DNA from: Ectobius pallidus | Lineage: Eukaryota; Arthropoda; Insecta; Blattodea; Ectobiidae | Direction of reading: 5' to 3' | Assembly (NCBI GenBank): GCA_964059195.1 | Contig: CAXKWD010000003.1 | Location: 196,936,174 to 197,000,173, forward strand | DNA: 64,000 nt | Shown: positions 35,124 through 46,500 of the stretch, piece by piece | How positions within the stretch are numbered: the first letter of the stretch is position 1 | Layout: each line of letters begins with the position of its first letter | Made by a program: the position numbers and the translations under genes | Notes under the pieces: model-generated | The model's database searches: none | What the model was told of the DNA's origin: nothing | What the model saw: only the letters and a program-made list of their open reading frames with translations

Positions 35124-36362
35124 AAGTGCCAGTATGGTACTTTATGAGATTGTGTGGTGGACGAAAAAATGTCTGTCCGTCTGTCTGTCCGTCTGTCCGT
35201 CTGTCTGTCTGTCCGTCTGTCTGTCTGTCCGTCTGTCCGTGTGTCTGTACGCACCATAACTCAAATACGCTTTTTCGGATTTTCATGAAACTTGGAAAAC
35301 ACATTTATAATGTCCATGGGAAGAACCCTATTGATATTGAACCAAATCGGTTCACCGGTACCGGAGTAATGCCCAATTTAGTGCCTATTTTAATAGATTA
35401 TGGCGCCTTTCTAATAGAAAGGCGCCATCACTCAAATACGCTGTATCGGATTTCTATGAAACTTGGTGTACCCATTTATGACGTCCATGAAAAGTGCCCT
35501 ATTGAATTTGAACCTAATCTGTTGACCGGTACCGGAGTAAAACCCAATTTAGTGTCTACTTTAAAGGCGCAATAACTCAAATACGCTTTATCGGATATTT
35601 ATGAAACTTCGTATACGCATTCATAATGTCCATGGGAAGACGTTTATTGATATTGGACCAAATCGGTTGGCCAGTACCGGAATAATGCCCAATTTAGTGT
35701 TTTTATGTTAATATATAAGAAGTCGCGATAACTCAAATATGCTTTATTGGATTTTCCTGAAATTTTGTATACCCATTTATAATGTACGTGGAAAGACGTC
35801 TACTGCTATTGGACCGAATCGGTAGACCGGTACCGGAGTAAAACCCAATTTAGTGAATATTTTAAAGACGCGGTAACTCAAATACGCTTTACCGGATTTT
35901 TATGAAACTTGGTATACACATTTATAATGTCCATGGGAAGACGTCTATTCATAATGGATAAAATCGATTGACCTGTTTCGGAGTAATGCTCAATTTAGTG
36001 CCTATTTTATGGTTATATACGTATTCGAAAGAATTTATAAAAAAAATGAAAATCAGTTATCTTGACAACATAGCCTATTGTTTTACTGTGATTTTATAAG
36101 GCCTTGGAAATTAAAATACAGGTAGCTATGACAAAAAACATATTAATTGACATGCGCTTATCCAACTAGACCGTTAAAATGACCCAGGTGGCCGAGATGG
36201 TAGACCTTTCTTCTTCCGTAAGCCCTGCTTAATGAATAAATCTGGAGCTTAACTTGGAAATCAATTTAAAAAAAAAAACATATTCTGCATATCATAATTG
36301 CAGTCATAACTGATTAAACAAAAACATACTGCCACTTTGTTACATCAGTTTACCTGATTTTA
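35124..36362 (+). repeat. Minisatellite-bearing dispersed element, copy C (five units)
   Basis: Same leader and CTGTC/CCGTC tract (35169-35250) as copies A and B, followed by five box units starting at about 35258, 35429, 35574, 35730 and 35875 (spacings about 171, 145, 156, 145). Each has AACTCAAATACGCTTTATCGG-like start, TTTCATGAAACTTGG, an AATGTCCATGG-like word, CAAATCGGTTGACCGGTACCGG-like block and CCCAATTTAGTG. The 3' part matches copies A and B. Subterminal AAGTGCCAGTATG at the start and AAGTGGCAGTATG (reversed) near the end form an imperfect inverted pair. Confidence 0.7.
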
Positions 36363-37219
36363 TTTATTTATTGACATTATCTTTTCTGACACATGGAGTT
36401 ATGTGGAAAAATACAATTTTTCGAATTGCTGATTTTACAAACACGTCATTGTACATCCAACACTTTCCTCACCTCTTTAAGAATTCCGTATGTTCTAAAT
36501 TCTGACACTCCCGTGAACTCTGATGTCAATTTCATGGACTGAAAGTTGAGCGAACTTTTCACAAAACGTATTAAATACGTTTAAAATTAGGCCTATAGTT
36601 TTCTCCAATTTTAGATGCCTTACCTCTCTTATGTTTTACAACACGAAATGGTGAAGCATGTTCTGCTAAGACTCTTCTTTATGCTTAAAACTAGTCATCC
36701 AGTGTAAAAATATTTAGCCTATTTAAGGTACCGGTATATAACATTCTCTTCCCGGAGGAAAATGATTTATTTGATAACCAAAGCCTTATGACGTGTTATT
36801 AATTGTTACGCAATACCATCACCACGTTATAGTATTGGACTGCATTAAAATCGTTATCTATTAAATGTCACTACATAAAATAGCGAGGATGATTAATCGG
36901 AAATAATTATCCAATTCGGCATCCACACTTACGCTGTTGACGTGCGCTTACCATATGCGCGATTCTGCTGAAATGTAATTTCTTTGGTTGACAACACTGC
37001 AGAAAGACTGGCGGAGTAGCCCAACCCTCACTTCCCCGTAAATCCAGCGCCCAAGAAATGGCGCGCGGGTAGTATGTGTATGGGATTTTATTATTTTTAA
37101 ATTCCCTTATGGGATGGGGCCGTGATGGACACCAGATATTTTAAGCGATTTTTACTGTTCACCGAACTACTGGTGTACTGTATGTAATGTAATAATACAG
37201 AATAACGGGTACTGCGATA

Positions 37220-37583
37220 TCCCTTTAATATAAAGCCACATGACTGACTGACTCACTCACTCACTCACTCACTCACTGACATTAATATTTGCCCACTTCC
37301 AGATGAGCTAGAAACTTTAAATTTGGTCCTCATATAGCTTTTAGGCTGCAAACCACAGAAAAATTCCAAAAAGTTTATTTTTTTAATTTTAGCCATAAAA
37401 ACCCCCGAAAAAGGGCTTGGTTTTCATGGCAAAGGTGTTATAAAACAGTGTTCACATAGGGCTCTGAAAGGTAATAGCCAATACAGCACACCAAATACAC
37501 ACACTCTGTCTCCCATAGATCTTTTAAAAATCTTTCCTGAGAAACTCAGCGGGGGTTTCGGTGCGGAGCCCCCAATGAGCTAA
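37220..37583 (+). mobile_element. Non-autonomous Helitron (family 2)
   Basis: Starts TCCCTTTAATATAAAG after A, has an (ACTC)n run, and ends with a GGGGGTTTCGGTGCGGAGCC/CCC hairpin then AATGAG and CTAA. The next base is A, not the expected T, a minor point against it. No ORF. Confidence 0.55.
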
Positions 37584-37588
37584 ACGAG

Positions 37589-39350
37589 TCTAATATATAA
37601 AATCGAAAGTGTATGTACTACCTGCGAGCGATTTCTTGGGCGCTGGTTTTACTGGGAAGTGAGGGTCGGGGGAAGAAAATATAGCTGGTCCGCCAGTCTT
37701 TCTGCAGTGTTGTCAACCAAAGAAACCACATTTCAGCAGAATCGCACCTATGGTAAGCGTAAGTGTGAGGTATGTGGACAAACAATAGATTGGATACCGA
37801 ATGGGATAATTACTTCTGATGAATCATCCTCGCTATTTTATGTAGTGACATTTAATATACAACGATTTTAAAGCAGTCCAATAATATAACGTGTTGACGG
37901 TATTGCGTAACAATTAAGTACACGTCATAAAGGTTTGGCTATCAAATAAGTCATTTTCCTCCGGGAATAGAATATTATAGGCTCAATATTTTTACACTGG
38001 ATGACTAGTTTTAAGCATAAAGAAGAGTCTTAGCAGAACATGCTTCACAATTTCGTGTTGAAAAACGTTTTTGTGAAAAGTTCACTCAAATTTCAGTCCA
38101 TGAAATTGACATCAGAGTTCACGGGAGTGTCAAAAATTAGCACATACGGAATTCTTAAAAAAGGTGAAGAAAGTGTTGGATGTACAATAACGTGTTTGTG
38201 AAGTCAGCAATTCGCAAAATTGTATTTCTTCCCCATAACTCCATGCGTCAGAAAAGATGTCAATAAATAAATGAGGATCCTGAGACAGAATGATAGCTTA
38301 GTACCGAAGCCACTAGATGTCAGGGTGTATAGCGTACTTTGTGTTTAAATGTTTCAGCTCCACCTACGAAATTGAACGAAACCTACCGAATGAGGACTAG
38401 GGAGCCGAGCGCCCAAGAAATAGCGTGCGGGTAGTATGTATGTGGGCATGTTTGTTCCCTTATGCAAATCTACATTTCTTAACGAACCCAGTTAAGCCTG
38501 GGAAGTAACGCGGTCAACATTAAAATTCAATCAAACCACTCCTTCCCTTAAAAATGTATATATTTTTGAGAATATTATACTGAAAAAATGAAATCCAGTT
38601 CAGTTCACATGACAACTATGTATTGTTTACAGTGATCACATAGGGCTTTGGGAACTACATAATACTGGGCTTTAACAAATTATGATGCTATCGATGTAAT
38701 ACATTGGTGAAAATAGTTATCGAAGAATGAAATTCATGAAAATAAAGCACAATGTGATGCATTTTTCTAAGTTCACATGTTGATGTAGAATAAGAGGTCA
38801 TTTTGCAGGGACAGCTTAAGTGTGTGCCAATGAATATGCTATATCAGAAGTCGGTAAAAAATCTTATCCACAGATACGTTATTCATAGCTGTAGGCATCT
38901 AAAATAAGACAAAATAGGATGGAACATTTGCAGTCCTATGCCAGCAGTATATTATGTCCCAGGTTTTTGGGGAGGAAAATATTAAAGTGATATTGAATTC
39001 TCTTTTATTTCAGCCCCGAAACGGTTGTATGGTAACATGAGAGTGAGAAATGAAATTTTCCGTAAAGACAATACAATCTTATGTAACCGGAATTTCTGTT
39101 TATTCTTATTTCATCCCCTCCCAGGCATGGTGTGTAGAAGCATCGGAATACAACATTAGACATCCTCTACGAGCCATAAAAGGCTATATCTAGCGTTTTC
39201 TGAGGGAATAGTTTGATTGTGATAAGTCTTTCTTCCTCATTTCAAATTCTACATACATATTATATAAGGACCTGGAGTTTAAAAATCGAAAGTCCTTCAT
39301 AATCTATTTTCAAAATACAAAACCCGGGCGACGCCGGGGCTTATAAGCTT
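37589..39350 (+). mobile_element. Non-autonomous Helitron (family 1), split copy
   Basis: Starts TCTAATATATAAAATCGAAA like copy 1, is interrupted at 37617/37618 by the TA-flanked transposon, resumes at 38435 with TATGTATG, and ends with the CCCGGGCGACGCCGGGG hairpin and a decayed CTAG near 39347. The interruption dates the Helitron as older than the TA transposon. Confidence 0.7.
37618..38434 (+). mobile_element. TA-flanked DNA transposon copy 2
   Basis: 817 bp with TIRs CTACCTGCGAGCGATTTCTT and, reversed, CTACCCGCACGCTATTTCTT, both continuing GGGCGCT. TA lies on both sides (TATGTA on both sides, but the target is itself a TATG repeat). Near-intact relative of copy 1; internal sequence non-coding. 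Confidence 0.75.
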
Positions 39351-39867
39351 TAAAATTCCTGCCTATATACAGGCAGGACCACAACGAAACAATTTTTGCT
39401 AGCAGAAGCATATTTTCCTCGTTAGCTGGTTCCCTGCGATCGCTGATGTTCAGGAGTTTCAATACGAGAGATGCCAAGAATCCAATCTGCCGGGAATTCC
39501 TTTTTCACGCCCACAAAGATTACCAACGCATTCAGTAAGAAAATTACACGTCGATTCGTGTGCTAATTCAGCAGTCGAGAAGAAATTCCGGATAAATGGA
39601 TTTCCTGCAAACAACGTCAGCAACAACCCGCGGTGTTTGTTTAGGGACCGACATATACACACTGTTCAGTAAATAGTTCCTGCTGTCAGTAGATGTATTT
39701 AGAACGGAAGTAACAGGACTAAAAGGTCGGTTCACAAGATGCTAAAGCTTCCTTCACAGTCGTGTTCCTTTTACTTATTCTTTCCAAATCCATTTCGTTT
39801 CTTTATCTTTTATATGCCATTCAAACATCTAGTAAAGAAAATAAAAAGCAAAAAAGAGTAGAAATGC
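39351..39867. other. Non-coding; small hairpin
   Basis: A short perfect hairpin CCTGCCTATATACAGGCAGG at about 39359. Nothing else recognised. Confidence 0.45.
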
Positions 39868-40394
39868 ACAGGGTGTTAATGAATAACACCGAAACATTTT
39901 TCCTGTGTATAGAGGGGACATGAACAAGCTACTTTTATTAGGAGATTTTTCTTCTATGGACTCAATTTTTCCTGTTACAGCATAAATTCTCCCAGGGTAT
40001 GGCCGCCACTGACTTCTAACATTTGCAAAAATGCAAAATAAATTTACTTCGTTAACACTGGAGTTATTAATTAAAAAAGAAACTAATGAAATGGCGGCCA
40101 GTCATGTGATTAGTCTGTAAATTTTGCAGATTATGGAAACACTAAATTATGATACAGCTGCTGATGATTGATTAAGAATCAGGTTTTTATCGATCAATAA
40201 GAAAGTATGAAGTCAAGTTAATGAAACATTTAACCCTATTTCGCTCCATTATTGGCCTATGAGCATCAAATTGTAATGAATTTAATGCCCTGTAGAATTC
40301 ACATTTTAAGTCATAGAGCAAAAATCTCCTAATAAAAGTTGCTTATTTATTATACACAGGTAAAATATTTCAGTGTTATTCATTATCACCCTGT
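39868..40394. mobile_element. MITE with ~85-bp TIRs (ACAGGGTG ends)
   Basis: ACAGGGTGTTAATGAATAAC on the left pairs with the reversed right end ACAGGGTGATAATGAATAAC. The similarity continues through CTTTTATTAGGAGATTTTT to about 85 bp. The centre is non-coding. The short flanks (ATGC / ATGT) give no reliable TSD, so the superfamily is open. Confidence 0.7.
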
Positions 40395-40428
40395 ATGTAC
40401 AAATGACTGATTTTTGTTAAATTATGAC

Positions 40429-41102
40429 TAGAGACCGGATTTTAAAGGGAATTCCTTTTTTTATATTTCATCACAAAACGCGATAAAATTGAACAGGACA
40501 TTACTGAGTAAGTTTCAACTGCAAATGACCTGGTTTTAACGTCCCCTTTTTTTCCTTTTTGCCCTCATCTACTTTTTTTTAGGAACTTTCCCTTTCCAGT
40601 ACCTTTTTTGCTAATTTATTTTCATAAATTCGTAAATTACCCAGTATTTGGTAATATGAAAACATTAAAAATTGTTTTCACTGATTCACCATTGAAAAAA
40701 TAATTCCTCCCAGCAGAATAGAGCGTTACAAGGAAATAACAGGCTTGCCATTGCCTAAGTTTCCCATTATAACAAAGTGGGGAACATGGATTTCGTGTGC
40801 CATTTTCCTCTGTGAGAATTTCAACAAGATCAAAAACAAATTTCAGTCATTAGATGTTACAGAATCAGCAGCTGTAGAGCAAGCAAAGGCTTTACATAAA
40901 ACAAACATGTATCCCTCTATTGAATTTTTACACTCTCTTACTTTTATATCCCTTTTTTCCCACTTTTTTTGGCAATAATTTTCCCTTTCCCCCCTTTTTT
41001 TGACAATAATTTTCCCTTTTTTCCCACCTTTTTTTGGCAATAATTTTCCCTTTTTTTGTCCTTTTATTGGGTGAAAATTTTCCCTTTAAAATCCGGTCTC
41101 TA
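40429..41102. mobile_element. hAT-derived MITE with transposase relic
   Basis: TIRs TAGAGACCGGATTTTAAAGG and the exact reverse at the right end. TTATGAC stands next to both ends (directly at the left, three bases off at the right), so the TSD is blurred. The right half holds three tandem copies of a GGCAATAATTTTCCC-type unit (40968-41060). Its interior hAT fragment supports the hAT assignment of the CCGGATT TIR group. Confidence 0.7.
40745..40978 (+). pseudogene. hAT transposase fragment
   Basis: About 60 codons with LPKFPIITKWGTWISCAIFL, CENFNKIKNKFQSLD and SAAVEQAKALHKT. This resembles the PVxTRWGTW...A..Y...F block that lies in the middle of many hAT transposases. There is no upstream or downstream continuation, so this is a relic left by internal deletion in a non-autonomous copy. 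The reading frame after about residue 65 runs into the tandem repeat and is not meaningful. Confidence 0.6.
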
Positions 41103-42003
41103 ATAATTTATGACAACACTTTAATAACAATACAACTATTTTAGAATAACAATTTTAGAATTCCTAAATCTATGTGCATCCCTTCCTACATTTATACCCC
41201 TATGAACTTAAGGAGTCCAGGTTTTGTGTGGATATGCAACTATTTTTTTACTATTGGTTTGTTTTTGGCTTCTGTTGATTTGAACCGATATTCAATGATA
41301 ATGGATATGACAAAAGGAAAAATTATCGGCTGTGAGTTATTGCAAGTAAATATCCAACCCGGATTGACTTTTTACCATTAAAAATCCTAGTCGAAATTGC
41401 CGGCCATTGTTCTCCACAATGCGAGTCCTAGACGCCACCATCCTGGCCTGCTTGCTTGATTTTATTTTTCGATTTTGTCTAATTTTGTTTAAACATTATA
41501 CATTAACTCTTTGTGTCATTTGAAGATACAGGGCCTATCACAGTAATTAGACATCTGTAAAATTGGAAAGAAATTATAATATTAACCGACCAGTTTATAG
41601 AGGTTATGTTGTTGAGTTATGTTGTTGAGTTATGTTGTTGAGGAACCTAACACAGCCTGTATTACGTACAATTAGGGTATAGCTAGGAATGTAGGTTATG
41701 AAGTTAACCTTTGTGTGTTTTCTTGTCATTTATCGTAATAATTAGGGCCCGGATTTTTAGGCTTTAAAATTGGTATTTTAGCCTTTTATTTTCGTGGAAT
41801 CGCCCTTTCACTTTCTCGCATATAGCCTACTTAGTATAGAGAAAGTATTGTGATCGTGACAAAAAATCGAAATCGAGATAACACAGGGAAAGCATGTTTC
41901 ACGATGCCTAGAAACAGAAAAAAGTTGTTTTTGGAATGACGTCTATCCGTCTGTCTGTCCGTCCGTCTGTGGACAAGCACAGCGGATAAACTGTACACGG
42001 TCC
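41103..42003. other. Non-coding; repeat ends
   Basis: A 13-bp tandem (GAGTTATGTTGTT, about three copies) at 41602-41642. One isolated hAT-type end TAGGGCCCGGATTTTTAGG at about 41743 has no partner. 41840-41985 (GATCGTGAC ... CCTAGAAACAGAAAAAAG ... CTGTCTGTCCGTCC) recurs in part at 50650-50740. No gene. Confidence 0.5.
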
Positions 42004-42336
42004 CATAGGCGTACCGAGGGGGGTTTTTGGGGGTTTGAACCCCCCCCCCCCATTGATTAAAAAAAGGAAAATTGTATAATTTTTTTAAGTCTGCCCATAA
42101 ATTACTTAATACAAGTATAAAGCGTGGGAAGCTTAAAACTCGTTATTTTGCGTCTTAATTTTTTTAATTTTCCGGGAGAGGACCCCCGGAAGCTTAAAAC
42201 TCGTTATTTTGCATCTTAATTTTTAAAATTTTCCGGGGGAGAACCCTCGGACCCCCCTCTCCCTGGGGGGTATTCCATACCCCCCAGATGTTATAACCCC
42301 CCCCCATACAGTATGGTCGGCCTGGTTACGCCTATG
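42004..42336 (-). mobile_element. CATAGGCGTA-type hAT MITE with perfect 8-bp TSD
   Basis: 333 bp bounded by CATAGGCGTACC and GGTTACGCCTATG, flanked by CACGGTCC at 41996-42003 and 42337-42344. The interior contains long G and C runs (GGGGGTTTGAACCCCC) able to fold into strong hairpins. Its minus strand aligns with the two halves of the copy at 42650-42699 / 56810-57015. Confidence 0.8.
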
Positions 42337-42649
42337 CACGGTCCACGGTATTTACTTAATTTTTTGAATCAAGGACTTTTTCGAAATTTTATCGAACCGC
42401 TCAGAATTTGGGTTTTATAACTGAAATATTAAGGGGACTTTTCATGAAAACATTTTTTAAGATTTTGATTTTTGAAAAATTGGCTCTAACGATTTTAATA
42501 CAAATGTGAAATTAAAAACTCTTATCTGTGACTAATAAGATGGCTATATCCGTTTCTCTGAAAAAGTGACTTAGGGGGGCCTCGTATCCATTTTCAATTT
42601 TTCTAGATTATCTCCATTACAGTAGACGATACATGAAAACATACCACAG
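42337..42649. other. Non-coding repeat fragment
   Basis: Contains words of the dispersed block seen at 4.2 kb (GGCTCTAACGATTTTAATAC, TTTCTCTGAA). No gene. Confidence 0.4.
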
Positions 42650-42699
42650 CATAGGCGTAACCAGGCCGACCATATGGGGGGGTTATAACATTCGCGGGG

Positions 42700-43169
42700 A
42701 GTAGTGGTGTTTTCTGTGTAACCCCTGCGGTGGCGCACTGAATGCAACCCGCAATACAGGGGCCGCCACCGTGTATTGCAGGGGCAATACAAGGTGGCGG
42801 CGTAGGGGAAGGTGGCGCGTAGGGGAAGGTGGCGCGTAGGGGAAGGTGGTGCGTAGGGGAAGGTGGTGTCCTCAACTACCGGCCCCCCAGGTCAGCCAGT
42901 CCCCCACCCACTGCCCTTTGGTCACCTGGGTGCTAGCATGCTTATTGATCATAGCTCTGGATGCTAGCGCCACAACGGCCTAAGTGTTTAATTATTGGTA
43001 ATATTGTTAATATTGGTATTTATGAGCTTGCGCCCTTATTGAACATAGTTCTTTAATCCATCTGGGTGCTAGCGCCCTTTGCTCCGCCTGTGTGTGTAGA
43101 ACAAAGGCCTAAGTGTTTAATTAATGGTAATATTTGTGATATTATAATATTTGCATGTCTTAGCGGTGG
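42700..43169 (+). repeat. Maverick left terminal inverted repeat
   Basis: 470 bp matching the right TIR in reverse. The outer part carries four copies of a 17-bp tandem (GCGTAGGGGAAGGTGGC-like) at about 42800-42868. The inner part has an extra, partly duplicated block (two copies of GGCCTAAGTGTTTAATTA), which makes it longer than the right TIR. Confidence 0.8.
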
Positions 43170-43498
43170 TCCAGACGTGATGCAGCTGCGCGTACTAGAA
43201 TAGCCCGGCTCACCGCGCGGGAGGTCCCGCATGCACACATGCTGTCTCGCACGGCAGAGCCGCATCTATGCGTACCAGAATAACACAGTTCGTCACGCGT
43301 GGGGCCCAAGCGTACGCGTTGTACTCTAGCGTATGTCAATGTTGCAGTACATGTCATATAATATTATTGTGTTGTCCGGCAGATGTTATCCAACAGCCAC
43401 GCGTCTGAAAATAACCCAGCCTAGCGCAGCAGTGGCCCCCCGCTTGTATACCGACGCCGTACCTACGCGTGGTGACCGTGGTCCCTAGCGTGAGCCGA

Positions 43499-43536
43499 TA
43501 TAAATACACATGCTGCAGACGATTTCGCTCATTCAA
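43499..43536 (+). promoter_or_regulatory. Core promoter of the zinc-finger/PolB gene
   Basis: TATAAATA at 43499-43506 and an initiator TCATTC at 43529-43534 put the predicted start at A43531, 32 bp below the TATA box and 21 bp above the ATG. This is a textbook arthropod TATA+Inr arrangement and supports ATG 43552 over the upstream ATG at 43510, which would lie outside the transcript. Confidence 0.7.
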
Positions 43537-43551
43537 CGGATAGCAGCCGAC

Positions 43552-46500
43552 ATGGAAGGTACTACTACTGGATTCTTCAAGTGCTCAGAGTGCGATGCCA
43601 AGTATAGGCATAAACGAGACCTGAACCGGCACGTGAGGCAAAGGCATACACAAAGCCATTTCTCCTGTGTTTCGTGTGGGGCTTCATTTACCCGTCGCGA
43701 TGTATTGACCAGACATGTGCGGGAGGCACACTCTAACAGTCAACTAGTCTGTGTTAAATGTGGAAAAAGTTTCTCCTGTCAACGTTATCTAAACGACCAT
43801 TTGGAATCTACCCATAATCCAATGAATCCTAATGAAATGTACAGACAACGTGAAGCCAAGACACCGAGACCTACGTCAATAGTCATCGAACCCGGGTCAC
43901 CTGCAGCCGGGCCATCAACAGCCATTGAGCCAAGGACAGCGGTAGCGAGACCACAGACCAACCCATCGGTACTAAGCCAGCCTGATGTGTCCAATGAACC
44001 AAGTCCACGGACAGCCAGACAATCAGTGTTGAGAACAGCTTTGGGCGGCCAAGCCATTGATTACTCGGTACGTGTTATATATATTAATGTGTTATATATT
44101 AGTGTGTTACTTCCGAGACAACTCGCCTCATAAGTTTTTTTTTTGTTACAGCCTTTCGCCGTGCCAGATGCAAACACGCATCCCATTGCAGTATCATCTC
44201 AGCAAACTGCAGACGGTGGCCAAGGAGTCGCGCCCCATCACATGCCAGATGTTAACGTGCAGACACAAGGATCCATCTCATCGCATGCGGTGACAGATAT
44301 CGGCAGCCGTTATAATGTGGGGGGAGCTCTCACCGCTCACGGCAGCCAAGCAGTCTCGCAGTCAGTCAACAGACATGGGGCCGCTACTCAGTCTGATGTG
44401 AGTAGCTTACTACAATCACATGTTTTTTTACGCTAATGTTTACATGGTTTTTCTATATGTTATGCTAATGTATACATTGTATTAATTCTTACAGAATGAT
44501 TTTCGCAAAGTGGACTCAGCCTTCAGATCGAGAATCGCTCCATATGCAGCAACCAATATCCCGCAAGGGGACCTGGAGAGCGGCCTAGCAGCCTACAAAC
44601 CCAAGATGGAGGCACTGGTGAGGGACTCTATCCAACAATTTAAGTCTGTAAAATTCAATATTTTTGTGGAATGTGGTTTTGAGAACTTGGAAGGAAAATC
44701 CACTCTACGTAATTTCAAATCAAAAAACGAGGTAGCTGTTGTAACGACCAACCTATCAGAACTGTTAGATAAACAAATAGAGAAAATTCAACAGGAATAT
44801 CAAGACGTAGCCTTACGAGGGTCTGGGTTCATGTTCAAATCCATACATAAAATCGAATTACGCGTCAACCATTATAAACCTTTTACAGGTAGGAAATTCA
44901 TGCTCCTACCCGAACGTTTTAGGCATTCAAAATCTCTAGTGAACATTGACAATCATGACGATTATTGTTTCAAGTACTGCATCTTGGCGAAATTTATAGA
45001 GGTAGGTAATGACTTATGGGCTAGCTATCTCGGGAACCAAGAATTATCTGACAGATACGACTGGAGCTGTGTAAAATTCCCGGTAGCATTACAAGACATT
45101 GGTAAATTTTCTAAATTAAATAACATATCGATCAATGTGTTTGGTTTAGATGACAATGCGGAAGTATACCCAATCAAAATTGCTGATAAGGAGTTGGACG
45201 ACCATAGAGACTTGCTCTATGTCTGCGATGAAGTAAATTCACATTATGTCTTAATTTCTGATTTCAACGCATTCATTAGGCCTTTTGTCACATCGGACAA
45301 GCGTCAAGTCAAAGTATGCAAACGATGTTTTACGCACTTCCAGTCGTATAAAGGTGAGTCAGCCGACCAGAGACTTGAGGCTCATTTGGCTGTATGTAAT
45401 TCGTTCTCACCCGTCAGGTGTGAATTTCCTAAACGTCTGGAAGTAAGTTTCACTAAGCATGAGTATTCGCAGAAGATTAGGTTTGTGATCTATGCGGATT
45501 TTGAGTGCTTATTGGAGCCTATTGCCGGATGTCAAAATGAACCTACAAAATCCTGGACTCAAAAGTATCAAAAACATACACCTTTCAGTTACGCCTATTT
45601 TATTAAGGACTTGGAAGGCGAACATTCAAATCTGCGGCTATACAGAGGACCCGAGGCAGGAGCCCATTTTATGAGTTCTCTTGTAAAAGACGTAAAGTCC
45701 ATAGATGCCATTTTAAACTATGAAATAAAACCCATGATCCCTCTCACGGCAGAACAGAACAACCAGTATATGACCAGCACCATCTGCCATATCTGTAAAC
45801 AAGGTAACTTCACCGAAGAAAATTACAAAGTCCGTGACCACTGCCACGTGAGCGGTCGGTTCAGAGGTGCAGCACACAGAAACTGTAACCTAAATTATAG
45901 GAACCAGTCTTTTGTCCCTGTTGTGCTACACAACCTGTCCAACTATGACTCACACTTCATTGTGACAGAGTTAGGTTTTGACAAGAACCGTATCAATGCC
46001 ATTTGCAATACCCAGGAGAAATACGTGACATTTTCTAAATTTATTCCCTCCTCTTATTTGAAGCGGGGAGGTATGGAACTAAGATTTATAGATTCGTTTC
46101 GCTTCATGGCCAGTAGCCTGGAGAAGCTAGCGGACAATCTTCCCAAGCAGAAATTTATAGAAACCAGAAATTCGTTTGGTGACAAAACCGATTTGGTATG
46201 TCGAAAGGGAGTCTTCCCCTACGACTATGTGTCGTCCTACGAAGTTCTAGATGAGGCAAAATTACCGCCTAAAGAGGCGTTTTACAACAAACTCAGCAAT
46301 GCGGGTGTCTCAGATCGAGACTACTCTCATGCTGTTAATGTCTGGAATTCATTTTCGGTCAAGTCTTTAGGGGAATATTCAGACTTATATTTGAAATCTG
46401 ATGTACTTATTTTGACCGATGTGTTTGAGAATTTTAGGCAAATGTGCCATGATACCTATGGGTTAGATTGTCTCTACTATTCGACTGCTCCTGGATTCGC

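Larger units (their letters stand above)
34105..37072 (-). mobile_element. TA-flanked DNA transposon copy 1, carrying two insertions
   Basis: Ends CTACCCGCGCGCGATTTCTT and, reversed, CTACCCGCGCGCCATTTCTT, each preceded by TA. Orientation is given relative to copy 2 at 37618-38434, with which it shares end regions (36372-37072 and 35029-35120 match copy 2 in reverse). Two later insertions swell it to 3 kb: a foldback (34178-34968) and minisatellite element copy C (35124-36362). No transposase is encoded; the TA flank fits Tc1/mariner-type targeting but the superfamily is unproven. Confidence 0.7.

Noticed and set aside
35126..35575. 149-codon open frame through the box units, with a similar frame at 4776-5009
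   Set aside because: Unit spacings (171, 145, 156, 145) are not kept in multiples of three, later units are out of frame, and the CTGTC tract gives a Cys/Leu/Ser/Val/Pro run. The similarity is at DNA level.
35258..36010. CRISPR-like array
   Set aside because: Whole units are similar, with no alternation of short identical repeats and unique spacers, and the context is eukaryotic; it is a minisatellite.
39868..40394. Assigning the ACAGGGTG MITE to Sola or Tc1/mariner
   Set aside because: Flanks do not give a reliable duplication length, so the superfamily was left open.
43510..43551. Upstream ATG at 43510 as start of the zinc-finger/PolB protein
   Set aside because: It lies only a few bases below the TATA box and upstream of the predicted transcription start at 43531.
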